DNA from: an uncultured Spirochaetaceae bacterium
GTDB lineage: Bacteria; Spirochaetota; Spirochaetia; Treponematales; Treponemataceae
Direction: 5' to 3'
NCBI GenBank assembly: GCA_902778325.1
Contig: CACYWZ010000009.1
Location: 1 to 58,867 of the forward strand
DNA length: 58,867 bases
Shown here: one piece after another, positions 49,104 through 58,700 of the stretch
Numbering within the stretch: the stretch's first letter is position 1
Layout of the letters: every line of letters begins with the position of its first letter
The notes under the pieces: model-generated
The model's database searches: none
Told to the model about the DNA's origin: nothing
What the model saw: the letters and a program-made list of their open reading frames with translations, nothing else
Program-made: the position numbers and the translations under genes

Positions 49104-50033
49104 ATGGGTACTCAATCAGAGAAGCAAATCGCGCTGGCTTATCAATTTCTAGCCGCAGGAAATCCAAAACAGGCAAAACAGATTCTTGAAGACGCTCTTA
49201 CAGATGACCTTGAAAATAAAGAGATTATTTTCGGTATTCGTTGCTGTTCGTTTTGGATTGATACAATGCATATTCTTCCTACAAAGGAAGCATTTGAACA
49301 GGGCGAAATGTTGGTTAATCAGTGGAAGTCTTTCCAGACTTTTATTTCTCGCGAAACTGTAAATCATGAGAAGGCTGTTTATGCAACTTGCAGAGGTGTC
49401 TTTTCACTTGCTCTTGCGGGGTATCAGAGGCTTTATTCTGAGAAAGACCCTGCTTTGAAAGCAGAGGCTTACAGAAAATCTGGGCTTTGCTACAAAAAAC
49501 TTGGTGAGTATGAGATGGCTCTTGAATCGCTTCAAGAGGCTAATAAGATAGCGCCAGGAACTGCAGCGGGAACAGCTGAAATGGCTGACTGCTATGCGCT
49601 TTATGGCGATGAAAAACTTGCAAAACTTCTTTTCAGAGAGGCTTTTTTTATCGATGCTCGAAAAATTGACCTCAATTTTCTTGATTCTGAATTGATTTGT
49701 CTGCTTATTCGCCAAGTTGCACTCAAAGGTTATAACGGAGCGGCGCTTCAAGAGTGGATTCCTGTTTACGGGGTTCTTTTTGGAGTGTTTAACGTGAAGC
49801 GCGAACTTAGCGCTCCTGAAGTCGGGAAACTCAAGCAAGAGATTTTTGCTCGTGAAAATGAAGCGAAAAATCCAACTAGCGATATGGAAACGCTGACACC
49901 TAGACTGATAAATTTGTATTTTTGGCTTATTGACCACTATGTTATGTCGAATGATAGCGTTACAAAGATAAATGAAGTCTTGCTGAAAATAAAACTTTTG
50001 GCACCTGAAATTCACGCTATGTATGTGAAATAA
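49104..50033 (+). CDS. TPR-repeat protein, 309 aa
   Basis: Helical repeats: ALAYQFLAAGNPKQAKQILEDAL, KAEAYRKSGLCYKKLGEYEMALESLQEANKIAP and TAEMADCYALYGDEKLAKLLFREAF, matching TPR spacing. No signal peptide. TATAAT (49086-49091) gives a leader of only about 6 nt and no Shine-Dalgarno is present. It lies 54 nt before greA in the same direction; the gene order may reflect a shared role, but the function is unknown. Confidence 0.78.
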   Translation: MGTQSEKQIALAYQFLAAGNPKQAKQILEDALTDDLENKEIIFGIRCCSFWIDTMHILPTKEAFEQGEMLVNQWKSFQTFISRETVNHEKAVYATCRGVFSLALAGYQRLYSEKDPALKAEAYRKSGLCYKKLGEYEMALESLQEANKIAPGTAAGTAEMADCYALYGDEKLAKLLFREAFFIDARKIDLNFLDSELICLLIRQVALKGYNGAALQEWIPVYGVLFGVFNVKRELSAPEVGKLKQEIFARENEAKNPTSDMETLTPRLINLYFWLIDHYVMSNDSVTKINEVLLKIKLLAPEIHAMYVK

Positions 50034-50087
50034 TTTCTTTTGAATTGTATTTTTTTATTTGTGTAGTCTGTTATATAGGAGTTTTGT

Positions 50088-52949
50088 ATGTCTGAAGAAC
50101 TTGTTGCTTCCGTTCAGGCGGAGCTTAAGGAAGAGAAGTGGACGAGAGCGGCAATCAGTGAATGTACTGAGAACACGCTGAAAGAACTTGACAAATATGT
50201 TGAAAAGGCATTAGAGGAAAAATGCGGCGACGAAGTTAAGGCTGTTTGTGATGAGTTTATCAATAATAAGAATAGCAGCATAATTGCTCTCTATGTTTCT
50301 GGAATGATTGGACTCAAAAGCGGAGACCTCGATTTCTCTGCGCTTGAAAGCCTTATCGATGTTTTCCAGAAAAACCACAAAGAGCCGCTCGTTCGCTACT
50401 TGTGTGTCGAGAAAATTTTGCAGGACGACCCTGTTAATAAGTTTGCTCTTCGCACTATGGCGAATTATTATCGCGAGAACAAAGAAGAAGAGGCAATGTG
50501 GAATACTTATGAAACTATCGTTAAGGTAGATTCTGAGGAAGCCGAGATTGCAAAACTTCTTGCAGACCATTATGAGCAAACAGCTCTTGCTCAGCAGACT
50601 TCAAATCCTGCTGCGTTCCTAAAAGGAATGGAAAAGGCTGTAAGTTATTACAAGAAGTCGATTTTGAGAGCAACATCTGCGTCAATTTCTCCGAATGTCG
50701 GCTTGATTTCTGACACATGGAAAAAACTTGTTTCGCTTATTCCAGAGCAGATTGACTTTTTCTACATGCTTCAGAAAAAGATTGCAAAGTCAATCAGTGA
50801 AACGACAAGTGCAACTCTTATGCAGGATATCTACAAAAAGTACAAAGAAATGAAAAAGTGGAATACCTGTATTGATATTCTCAAGTTGATACTTGAAATC
50901 GACAATCGCGATAGTTTTGCTCGTGGTGAAATTACAGAATGCTTCCGCAACAAGTATGTAAGCGAGTACGAGGACGGAATCAAAGAAGATGAATCAAAGC
51001 GCAAGATGTACGAACTTAAAATCAAGCATCTTGACCGCCATATCCAGAACTCTGGATTGAACTCTGATATTCGCAATGTTTTTGAAGCAATCGCGGACTT
51101 TGAAAAGCACGTTTCTTATGATGTTGGAAACTATGTTTTCCATCGCACATGGGGAATTGGTGGCATTGTCAAAGCAAAAGACGATATGCTTGCAATCAGT
51201 TTTGGCGCAAAGAACGGCATTCAGAATATGTCTCTCAAAATGGCAGAGAATGCGCTTGTTCCGCTCGGAAAAGACCACATCTGGGTTAAGAAAGCCACGA
51301 TGAAGAAAGAAGACCTTGCAAAAAAAGTCAAGGACGATAAAGTTTGGGCTCTCAAAACAATCATCAAAAGTTTTGACAACAGTTGTGATTTCAAGAAAAT
51401 CAAGGAAGAACTTTGCGACTCTGTTCTCACAAAAAGCGAGTGGACTTCTTGGAACAATGCTGCAAAGGAAATCATCAAGAAGAACTCTGCATTCGGTGTT
51501 GACCCTAACGACGGCAAAAAGTACATCGTTCGCGACCACGAAATCACTCCAGAAGAAAAATTGTCTCAGGATTTTAAGGCGCAAAAGAAGTTCTTTGAGC
51601 GTATTGCGACACTTTTGAAGTATCTCGATGAAGATGACACAGACAAAGACAGCGAACTCTTTGCTGATATGATTAACTACTTCGCGGCCTATCTCAAGAC
51701 TGTAACAACAGTTGATGAGGAAGTCATGGCTTCATTCCTTGTTGTGAAGGAAATCGAAAAGCAGTATCCAGAGATTCCTGCTGTAAAGAACGTTAGCGTA
51801 ACATTTGACGAGCTTTACAGAAAGGTTCAGAAGCAGATTCCTGACGGCTCTGCAATGCGCGAGCATCTTCCTGACCCTCGTGAAATGTACGAGCTTTTGA
51901 AACAGGACAAATCAAAGCGCCTTCAGGAAAGTTACCTCAAGTTCGTCAAAATGCTTGACGATTGGGCAGATCAGTATGTATTGCTTTTCCCGAAAGTGCT
52001 TAACAAGAAGATGCTTGACGAACTCGTTGTAGGAGGCTTTGTTGAGAGCGTTCAGAAACTTGTCAGAAACGCATTCGAGAACTTCCGCGATTTCCGCGAC
52101 ACAGTTATTTTCTTGTTCGCAAATTGCCAGAAAGACGATTGGTATGTAAACAGCGGCATTTCATACGAAAAGCAGCTTGTAACACTTATCAATATCATTT
52201 CGCTTGGATATCGCGAAATCAATATCCACACGAACACGCCAGAGAACAAGAAAATCTGCAAAAACGCAGAGGATTTGTTGTTCTCAAACAACACTCTTAT
52301 TGATTACGCGCTTTCAAATGACGAGGCTGTCACAAACAGAATGTACACACTCGTCAACGATGTTCAGGGCTTGAATCCAGACATCAAGACAAGAATGCGC
52401 ATTGCAATCCTCAAGAAGTACCCGGACTTCGACTTTGGACGAAGCGAGGAGAACGAAAAATCATCAACATCAGTTGGATTTATCGTTACAAGCAAGATGC
52501 TCGAAGCCAAAAAGGCAGAAGCAGACGATATTCAGAGCGTGCAGCTTCCTAAGGTTACAGCGGAAGTCAGCGAAGCTCGCGAAAAGGGCGACTTGAAAGA
52601 AAACGCTGAGTACATCTCTGCAAAAGAGCACCAGCACATTCTTAACGAGAAGCTCAAGAAACTTCGTGAGCAGATTGACAGTGCAGTTGTCTTTGACCCG
52701 ACAACGCTCAATACAACAGCGATTTCTTTCGGAACACGCGCTGTTTTGCACAACAACATCACAGGAAAAGACGAGGAAGTCACAATACTTGGTGCATGGG
52801 AGTCAAATCCGGATGCGGGAATCATTTCTTACCGCTCACCGCTTGGAAACAAACTTCTTGATGCGAAAGTCGGACAGACACTCAAGTTTGAGATTAACCG
52901 TCAGGAATATGACTACACAGTCAAGGCAATTTCTGCGGCAAATCTGTAA
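50088..52949 (+). CDS. greA: Large treponemal GreA with long helical N-terminal region, 953 aa
   Basis: TATAGGAG precedes ATG 50088. Residues about 800-953 are a full GreA: coiled coil TAEVSEAREKGDLKENAEYISAKEHQHILNEKL with the acidic tip D and E, then the FKBP-like C-terminal domain (TILGAWESNPDAGIISYRSPLGNKLL). It rescues backtracked RNA polymerase by stimulating transcript cleavage. The remaining about 800 residues are helical with TPR-like segments (ALRTMANYYRENKEEEAMWNTYET) and are characteristic of treponemes, where GreA is similarly enlarged; their role is unknown. Normal GreA is about 158 aa. Confidence 0.92.
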   Translation: MSEELVASVQAELKEEKWTRAAISECTENTLKELDKYVEKALEEKCGDEVKAVCDEFINNKNSSIIALYVSGMIGLKSGDLDFSALESLIDVFQKNHKEPLVRYLCVEKILQDDPVNKFALRTMANYYRENKEEEAMWNTYETIVKVDSEEAEIAKLLADHYEQTALAQQTSNPAAFLKGMEKAVSYYKKSILRATSASISPNVGLISDTWKKLVSLIPEQIDFFYMLQKKIAKSISETTSATLMQDIYKKYKEMKKWNTCIDILKLILEIDNRDSFARGEITECFRNKYVSEYEDGIKEDESKRKMYELKIKHLDRHIQNSGLNSDIRNVFEAIADFEKHVSYDVGNYVFHRTWGIGGIVKAKDDMLAISFGAKNGIQNMSLKMAENALVPLGKDHIWVKKATMKKEDLAKKVKDDKVWALKTIIKSFDNSCDFKKIKEELCDSVLTKSEWTSWNNAAKEIIKKNSAFGVDPNDGKKYIVRDHEITPEEKLSQDFKAQKKFFERIATLLKYLDEDDTDKDSELFADMINYFAAYLKTVTTVDEEVMASFLVVKEIEKQYPEIPAVKNVSVTFDELYRKVQKQIPDGSAMREHLPDPREMYELLKQDKSKRLQESYLKFVKMLDDWADQYVLLFPKVLNKKMLDELVVGGFVESVQKLVRNAFENFRDFRDTVIFLFANCQKDDWYVNSGISYEKQLVTLINIISLGYREINIHTNTPENKKICKNAEDLLFSNNTLIDYALSNDEAVTNRMYTLVNDVQGLNPDIKTRMRIAILKKYPDFDFGRSEENEKSSTSVGFIVTSKMLEAKKAEADDIQSVQLPKVTAEVSEAREKGDLKENAEYISAKEHQHILNEKLKKLREQIDSAVVFDPTTLNTTAISFGTRAVLHNNITGKDEEVTILGAWESNPDAGIISYRSPLGNKLLDAKVGQTLKFEINRQEYDYTVKAISAANL

Positions 52950-52969
52950 AAATCGCTGACAGCACAAAA

Positions 52970-52997
52970 GGCCGGAAGTTTTTCCGGTCTTTTTTTT
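52970..52997 (+). terminator. greA terminator
   Basis: GGCCGGAA / TTCCGGTC with a short loop and one mismatch, followed by T8, 20 nt after the stop. The next gene starts only 12 nt further on. Confidence 0.85.
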
Positions 52998-53008
52998 GGA
53001 AAATCGAA

Positions 53009-54361
53009 ATGCAAATATTCAATGAAAAAATAAAAGCAATCGCCACATCACAAGAGCCGCTTCTTTTTTTGCGCCCAGAAGGTTTTGGAAAATCACATTT
53101 TGCTTTTGCCCTTGAAAGTTTTTTTGCTTCACAAAAAACGCCAGTGCTTTCGCTCAATTTTGGCTCACGGCGATACAAAACAAAAAGCGACCTCGATTGC
53201 GTTGTTCTTTCCGCTCTTCAAGCGTGGGAAAGCGTGTGGCACGTTGAAAAAAGCGACTTGAGTGAAGGCGAGCGGCTTTGCAAAATCATCAGCAGCGCAA
53301 AAAAAGCAAGCGGAAAAAAAGTTGCAATCATCATCGACGATTATGATTTTCCGATTGTCGAAGGAGAAGCGGACAGCGAAACACTCTCTTATTATACGAG
53401 CGTTCTTTCCTCGCTTTTTGGCGCGCTCAAAATAAAGAGAGGGGAGGTCGAGTTTTCGCTCCTTTTGGGTCTTTCTCGACAAGAAAACATATTGCGCTTT
53501 GCCGACGTGAAAGACAAAACCTATGACGCCGCATTTTCGCTTGCGGCGGGATTTTTCGCCGAAGACATCGCGTCCGCCTTGGCGCAAAAAGGGGAGGGCG
53601 CTTCTTTTGAAAACAAAATGCGCCAATGGTACGGCGGCTATTATTTTGGAGGCGAAAAAGAATCGTTTTGCGCCAAAAGCGTCCTTCGTGCGCTCGAAAC
53701 AGGCAGTGTCGGCTCTTATTTTCCGAGCGCAAGAATGGCGCAAATGGCTGCGGAGAAGGCGCGATTGTCGCTTTTCGACATTTCGCTTTTTCTTCAAAAA
53801 AACGGCATTGAAGCCACTGACGAATCGTTTTTCACGCTCAGAAACGACGAAACTTCTCCAATCCCGATAATGCTTTGTGCGGGCTTTCTCGAAAAAAAAG
53901 CGCGCGACAAGACTCTCGGCACATTCTCGCTTGCCTTCCCCAATCGCGCAACTCGCGCAGTGTTCTTTGCCGAAACTGCCCGCAGATTTACAGCAATCCC
54001 GTCGCTTCAGACGCGCATTTGGGCAATCAACGCCCTCCGAGAACTCGAAAAAGACGACCTTCGCTCGTTTTTCACTGCTGTGAACAGCGCTCTCCGCGGC
54101 GTAATCGCCTCGAATCTCCGCGACGCGCTGACGACGCTTTTCGGGCTTTTGAGCGTATGCACAAATTGTTTTTTTGAAGACGGCTATTTCACAGTCGAAA
54201 CAAATTCGTTTTTGCACGTCTTCGCTTTCGACCTAAAGTCAATGCAAGTGGCTTTTGAGCGCCTTTACACGAAAACATTTTCCGCAGGAAAAAAAATCGT
54301 CAGAAAAACAGGCGTTTTAATCAGCGCAGAAAGCGGCGTCAGCGGTTTTCGCACGATGTAA
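53009..54361 (+). CDS. Diverged AAA-ATPase-like protein of the DUF1703 type, 450 aa
   Basis: Walker A LRPEGFGKSHFAFALE and Walker B VAIIIDDYDFPIVEGEA match the family at 32083-33642, and MRQWYGGYYFGGE corresponds to its YDGYKF region. The N-terminal substrate-recognition stretch is missing and the protein is about 70 residues shorter. In the C-terminal nuclease region, YFTVETNSFLHVFAFDLKS replaces ETEEYVYIFEFKRD, so the ExK becomes DLK and the upstream GRAD Asp is not obvious; activity is doubtful. The ribosome site is weak (GGAAAATCGAA). Confidence 0.75.
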   Translation: MQIFNEKIKAIATSQEPLLFLRPEGFGKSHFAFALESFFASQKTPVLSLNFGSRRYKTKSDLDCVVLSALQAWESVWHVEKSDLSEGERLCKIISSAKKASGKKVAIIIDDYDFPIVEGEADSETLSYYTSVLSSLFGALKIKRGEVEFSLLLGLSRQENILRFADVKDKTYDAAFSLAAGFFAEDIASALAQKGEGASFENKMRQWYGGYYFGGEKESFCAKSVLRALETGSVGSYFPSARMAQMAAEKARLSLFDISLFLQKNGIEATDESFFTLRNDETSPIPIMLCAGFLEKKARDKTLGTFSLAFPNRATRAVFFAETARRFTAIPSLQTRIWAINALRELEKDDLRSFFTAVNSALRGVIASNLRDALTTLFGLLSVCTNCFFEDGYFTVETNSFLHVFAFDLKSMQVAFERLYTKTFSAGKKIVRKTGVLISAESGVSGFRTM

Positions 54362-54385
54362 ATGTGAAAATATGTTTTTTTGATT

Positions 54386-54555
54386 TTGGGATTGCTCCCA
54401 TTTAATCCTTGTTTAAGAGTCGAGTCGAAGGAGCGCTCCTTTTTAATCCCTATTTAAGAGTGAGCCTTTGGGAGCAGTATTTTTCAATTCCTATTTAAGA
54501 TTGAAGCCTTGGGAGCAGTATAATTCAATCCCTATTTAAGAGTGAACGCTTGGGA
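54386..54555. repeat. Tandem array, 4 units of 40-42 nt, TTGGGAG...TATTTAAGAG
   Basis: Units begin at 54386, about 54428, 54468 and 54509, each with TTGGGA(g)nnnnTCCC or GGAGCGCTCC and then AATCC(C)TATTTAAGAGTgaa. It lies between the convergent AAA gene and lipoprotein gene and is followed by a bidirectional terminator. Confidence 0.88.
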
Positions 54556-54564
54556 GAAAGAAAA

Positions 54565-54607
54565 CGCCTCGAAAAGAAGTTTTTTGACTTTTTCCGAGGC
54601 GCTTTTG
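54565..54607. terminator. Bidirectional terminator
   Basis: CGCCTCGAAAA (54565-54575) pairs with TTTTTCCGAGGCG (54589-54601) and is flanked by A/T runs on both sides; serves the convergent genes at 53009 and 54626. Confidence 0.75.
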
Positions 54608-54625
54608 TCGAAAAATTTTGCAGTT

Positions 54626-55618
54626 TTACTCTGTGGCTTTTTCGCTTTCGAGTTCTTTCACTTTTTCAAGCGGAAGTTCTGTGATATCGGCAACTTCCTC
54701 CGCGCTCATTCCGCGGGAAAGCATTCTTCTTGCCATATTGATTTTTTCTGCTGATGCTTCGCTTTCGTCTTCAACCGCCGCTTCTTCGCTGTTTTTCTCT
54801 CCTTGTGTGGAAGGGCGGACGAGTTTTATCGGCGTTGATTCTGCGTTCTCAATCTTGAATTCCTCTGTGCCTTCAAGCGATAGCGAGAACAAGAAGCGGT
54901 TTATCGCGTTCTCGATTGAGTTCGGGAACAAATCGACGAGGGACTGCTTGTCGAAGCTGTTTCCGTACATCTGCACGCCTTCTGCGGAGAGCGCGACGTA
55001 ATCTTTTCGGACGACCATTTTGCCTTTGTTGTTCAAGATTCTGACTGCCATCGTTGTGCGGGCATAAACTTGTGAGTGTGATTTTTCTTTTTCAAACTGG
55101 AATGTAACGTACATGAGGCTTTTTGCGCCGAGTTTGTCCATCATCATTTTTGCGATTTTGCGGGAATCCGGCGAAAGTTTTTTGTATCCTTCCGGAATGC
55201 AACTTGCGCTCATAAAATCAAGCATTCCGCCTTTTACGCCTTTGTAAATCGACGAATTAAGCACAGTCTCTTTGTCAAGCAGCTGGAAATTGCCTTTTGT
55301 CAGGAGCATCGAAAGGAGTTTTTCTTCTGCGTAGTTGATTCTGTCCATGTTTGAGCTGATTTCGGGGTTTTTCGCGTTTATGCTCTTGTTAAGCATTGAA
55401 TTGATAAGCCCGTCCTCGTTGATGTCGCCTTCATCTTTTTTGGCGTCCTCTTCGTACCACGGAACTGTCGTGTTGCTCGAAATTGAGACAATCGCGATTG
55501 GAAACTCTTTGGCAATCTCGACGGCTGGCTTTGTCGCGCACGAAAAGAAAGGAAGAGCGAGCAGGGCAAAAGAAGCAAAAAGTGCAACTTTTTCACAAAT
55601 TTTTTTCTGAATCTTCAT
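54626..55618 (-). CDS. Putative lipoprotein with C-terminal helix-turn-helix-like tail, 330 aa
   Basis: The lipobox LPFFSC places the Cys about residue 27. The mature region has IAIVSISSNTTVPWYEED, GNFQLLDKETVL and TTMAVRILNNKGKMVVRKDY, resembling the nucleotide-independent CsgG/curli-assembly-like folds that begin with IAIVxISSN; not certain. After an acidic linker the last about 35 residues (INMARRMLSRGMSAEEVADITELPLEKVKEL) match the short tail common on transposase- and Rpn-nuclease-like proteins. The giant TPR gene lies upstream on the same strand. Confidence 0.72.
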   Translation of the reverse strand: MKIQKKICEKVALFASFALLALPFFSCATKPAVEIAKEFPIAIVSISSNTTVPWYEEDAKKDEGDINEDGLINSMLNKSINAKNPEISSNMDRINYAEEKLLSMLLTKGNFQLLDKETVLNSSIYKGVKGGMLDFMSASCIPEGYKKLSPDSRKIAKMMMDKLGAKSLMYVTFQFEKEKSHSQVYARTTMAVRILNNKGKMVVRKDYVALSAEGVQMYGNSFDKQSLVDLFPNSIENAINRFLFSLSLEGTEEFKIENAESTPIKLVRPSTQGEKNSEEAAVEDESEASAEKINMARRMLSRGMSAEEVADITELPLEKVKELESEKATE

Positions 55619-55642
55619 AAATGAACACCTTGTATTAAAGAT

Positions 55643-55667
55643 TTGACGGGGATTTTTTCCCCGTCAA
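55643..55667 (-). terminator. Strong hairpin after the giant TPR gene
   Basis: TTGACGGGG / CCCCGTCAA, loop ATTTTTT; perfect 9-bp stem between the two minus-strand genes. The T tract after it is weak, so it may only partly terminate. Confidence 0.55.
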
Positions 55668-55700
55668 GATTATAACCGTTTTTACTCGGTTTGGGTTACA

Positions 55701-58700
55701 TTATTGCAAACTTGAAAGCAATGAGTCAACTTCAGCAGTTTTGTACTGCGGGTTCTTTGCTTTGAGAGCCTGCAAGTATCCTGTTGCGGACGTGTTGTCC
55801 TGCAATGCGATAAGCACTTTTGCAAGTTCGATGTACGCCTGATAGTTTTCGTCGTTCTGCTTCAAGACGTCGATGTACGCGGCTCGTGCGTTTTTGTACT
55901 GACCTGCGTCTGCGTAAGAGGCTGCGAGGTTTGCACGAACGGCGTCATTCTTGGGCTGGAGGCGGAGCGCATTCTGATAGAACTTTATCGCTTGTGGATA
56001 ATCCTTCTTTTGTCTGTAGACGCTTCCAAGATTGTTGCATGTCTCGAAGTTTGAACTGTCGCTTTGATAAGCGCTCAAAAGCATCTTCTCAGCGTCGTCT
56101 GTTCGTCCTTTTTCGATGTAGAGGATACCAAGATTTACTTTTGCGCTCGAGTTGTCTTTGTCCAATGCGACGGCTTCTTCGTAAAGCGTGACTGACTGGT
56201 CTTTGAGGTTCGATTCTTGGCAGTTGAGCGCATAGTTATAGGCAATCGACGACTTCATCTTTTTGTCTTTGAGGTCGCCTGATGTCTCGTATGCGCTCTT
56301 TGCGTACTGGAGCGCATCAGTCTTCTTTCCTTGCGCAAAGAGGACTGTCGAAAGATTATAGGCTGTTACTGGGTCTTTTTCTCCTGCGCTCAAGAGTTTC
56401 ATTGCTGAACGGAAGCACTGCTCTGCTTCAGCATAGTTATTTTCAGCAGCATATGCAGAACCTAATCCCAAAAGCGCTGTTTTGTCTGACGGGTCAAGCG
56501 CGATTGCTTTTTTGTATGCGTCTTGCGCTTGCTTGTAGGATTTTTGCTGGTAAAGCATTGCACCTGCTGAAACGTATGCTTTTTCGTACTGCGGATTTAT
56601 TGAGTACGCCATCATATACGCTTCTAGCGCTTCTGATGTTTTTCCCATTCTCTCGTATGCAACGCCCTTGTTGTACTGCGCGTTTGCAAACTTCGGGTCA
56701 ATTTTAACTGCTTGTTCGAATGCAGAAATTGCATCGTTGTATTTTCTTAGCGCGAACTTCACTTTTCCAAGTTCATAGAAGTATTTTGCATTGCTTGGAT
56801 TGAGTTTTGTTGCCTGCGTAAGCGCTTCTTCTGCTGTTTTGTAATCACGAGTTTCTGCGCTCAGAACACCAAGCAAGAACTGTGCGTCTGCGTTCGTCGG
56901 GTCTTTTTCAACGGCGCTCTTTGCGGCTTCTTTTGCCTTTTGCAAATACTGCGCTCTTTCTGCTGGCGTTTTTGCATTTTGTGCTGCGTCGTAAAGCGAT
57001 TGCGAGTTTTTAGCGAGTTCCACGGCGGCTTTTTTGTTTTCTGCTGCAAGTTTTTCAGCTTCTGCTTGTGATTTTGCGGTCTGCGCTTCGCTGTTTGCTT
57101 TCGCTGTGCTTTGCGCCAACGCTTTCGCTTTTGTGTTCGACGGGTCGCGACGAGCGGCTTCTTCTGCGTATTCTTGGGCTTTTGCAAGAAGTTCTGCTTT
57201 TTTCACAGGGTCGCTTTCTTTTTGCGCTCGGTCATAAAGCGCCTGCGCCATTTCGGTGAGTTTTTCTGCGGCAAAAGCATTTTCTTCTGGCGTGTTTCCT
57301 GTCGGAAGCTTCTTTCGAGCCTCTTCCATAGCCTTAATTGCGTCATCTGCACTTGATGAGATTGCGGCTTTCTTTGCATTTGTTATTGCATCTTCGGCAG
57401 CTTTTTGCTGCTGAGCCTTTTGCGTGCTTTGACGAGCCTTCTCGCTTTGAGCGCTTTGCAATGCGCGGTCAATTTGCTGCTGAAGCGATTTTGCTTGAGT
57501 GTTTGACGGGTCAAGTTTTAGCGCTTGCTCAACGTGGTCTTTAGCGCTGTTGAGAAGCGAGATTTTCTTGTCCGGGTCGCTTTCTCTCTGAGAAGTTGTG
57601 TATTCATTTCTTGCCGTTTCAATGAGTTTTTGCGCTTCTGAAGCGTTTTTCTGCTGCTCGGAAGCTGCTGCCTTTTCGGCTTTCTCTGCATTTTGAGCCA
57701 ACACTTTCGCTTGTGCGTTTGTTGGGTCTCGACGAGCAGCTTCTTCTGCGTATTCCTTTGCTTTTGCGAGGAGTTTTGCTTTTTTTGCAGGATCGCTTTC
57801 TTTTTCAGCCTGCTCAATCAAAGCTTGTGCCATTTCTGAGAGTTTTTTCGAGGCTTCTGCATTTTCTGCAGGTGAGTTTCCTGTTGGAAGCTTTTTGTAA
57901 GCCTCTTCAAATGCTTTTAGCATTTCGTCAGAAGATGTTGCATTTTTTGCTTTTGAAATCGCCAAATCAGAGATTTTTCGCTGTTTGTCGCGAGCGATTT
58001 CAGTTGCTTTTCTGATTTCTTCTTGAAGAGCCTGAGCTTTTTGATTGTCAGGAAGGCGTGAAATAGCCTCTTCTGCATATTCGTCTGCTTTTGAGAGCAT
58101 GTCGATTTGATTTTGCACGTTCTCTTCTTTTTTTGCACGCTGCAAAAGAGATTCTGCCATTTCTGTGAGTTTTTCGGACGCGTATTCGTTTTCTTCGCTA
58201 TCCTCTTTGTCTGGAATTGTTTTGTGAGCATCATCCATTGCCTTTAGGACAGTTTCTTTTGACGACTTTCCTGCAGCGGTGGTTTTTGCTTTGTTGACGG
58301 CAATATCAGTCGTTTGGCGCTTTTGTGCGCGAAGTTTTGCTATTTCGTCCTGAATCTTTTTCTGCAAGTCTTTTGCGTCTTTGTTCTGAGAATCTTTTCT
58401 GACTGCTTCGTCAGCATATTCTTTTGCTTTAGTGAGCAATTTCATCTTTTCTGACGGATTGTTTTCTCTTTGTGCACGATTGAAAAGTGCCTGTGCGAGT
58501 TCTGTCAATTTTTGAGAAGTATAATCGCTGTCTTCTTTGACGTTGCTTTTTGGAAGCGTGTTTTTTGCGTCCTCTGCAGATTTTATGACATCGGAAACAG
58601 GTGCATTTGAGGCTGCTGTTCTTTTTGCGTCTTCAACAGCCTTGTCAGAAATCTTTCTTTGTGATTCGCGAGCAGAATCTGCTGCGCTTCCAAAATTCTT

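Noticed and set aside
53165-54217. 350-aa minus-strand ORF opposite the second AAA protein
   Set aside because: Antisense shadow; the plus frame has Walker motifs and family similarity.
13570-54555. CRISPR arrays
   Set aside because: Linkers between cores are themselves conserved within an array, unit lengths are wrong, and no cas gene is present.
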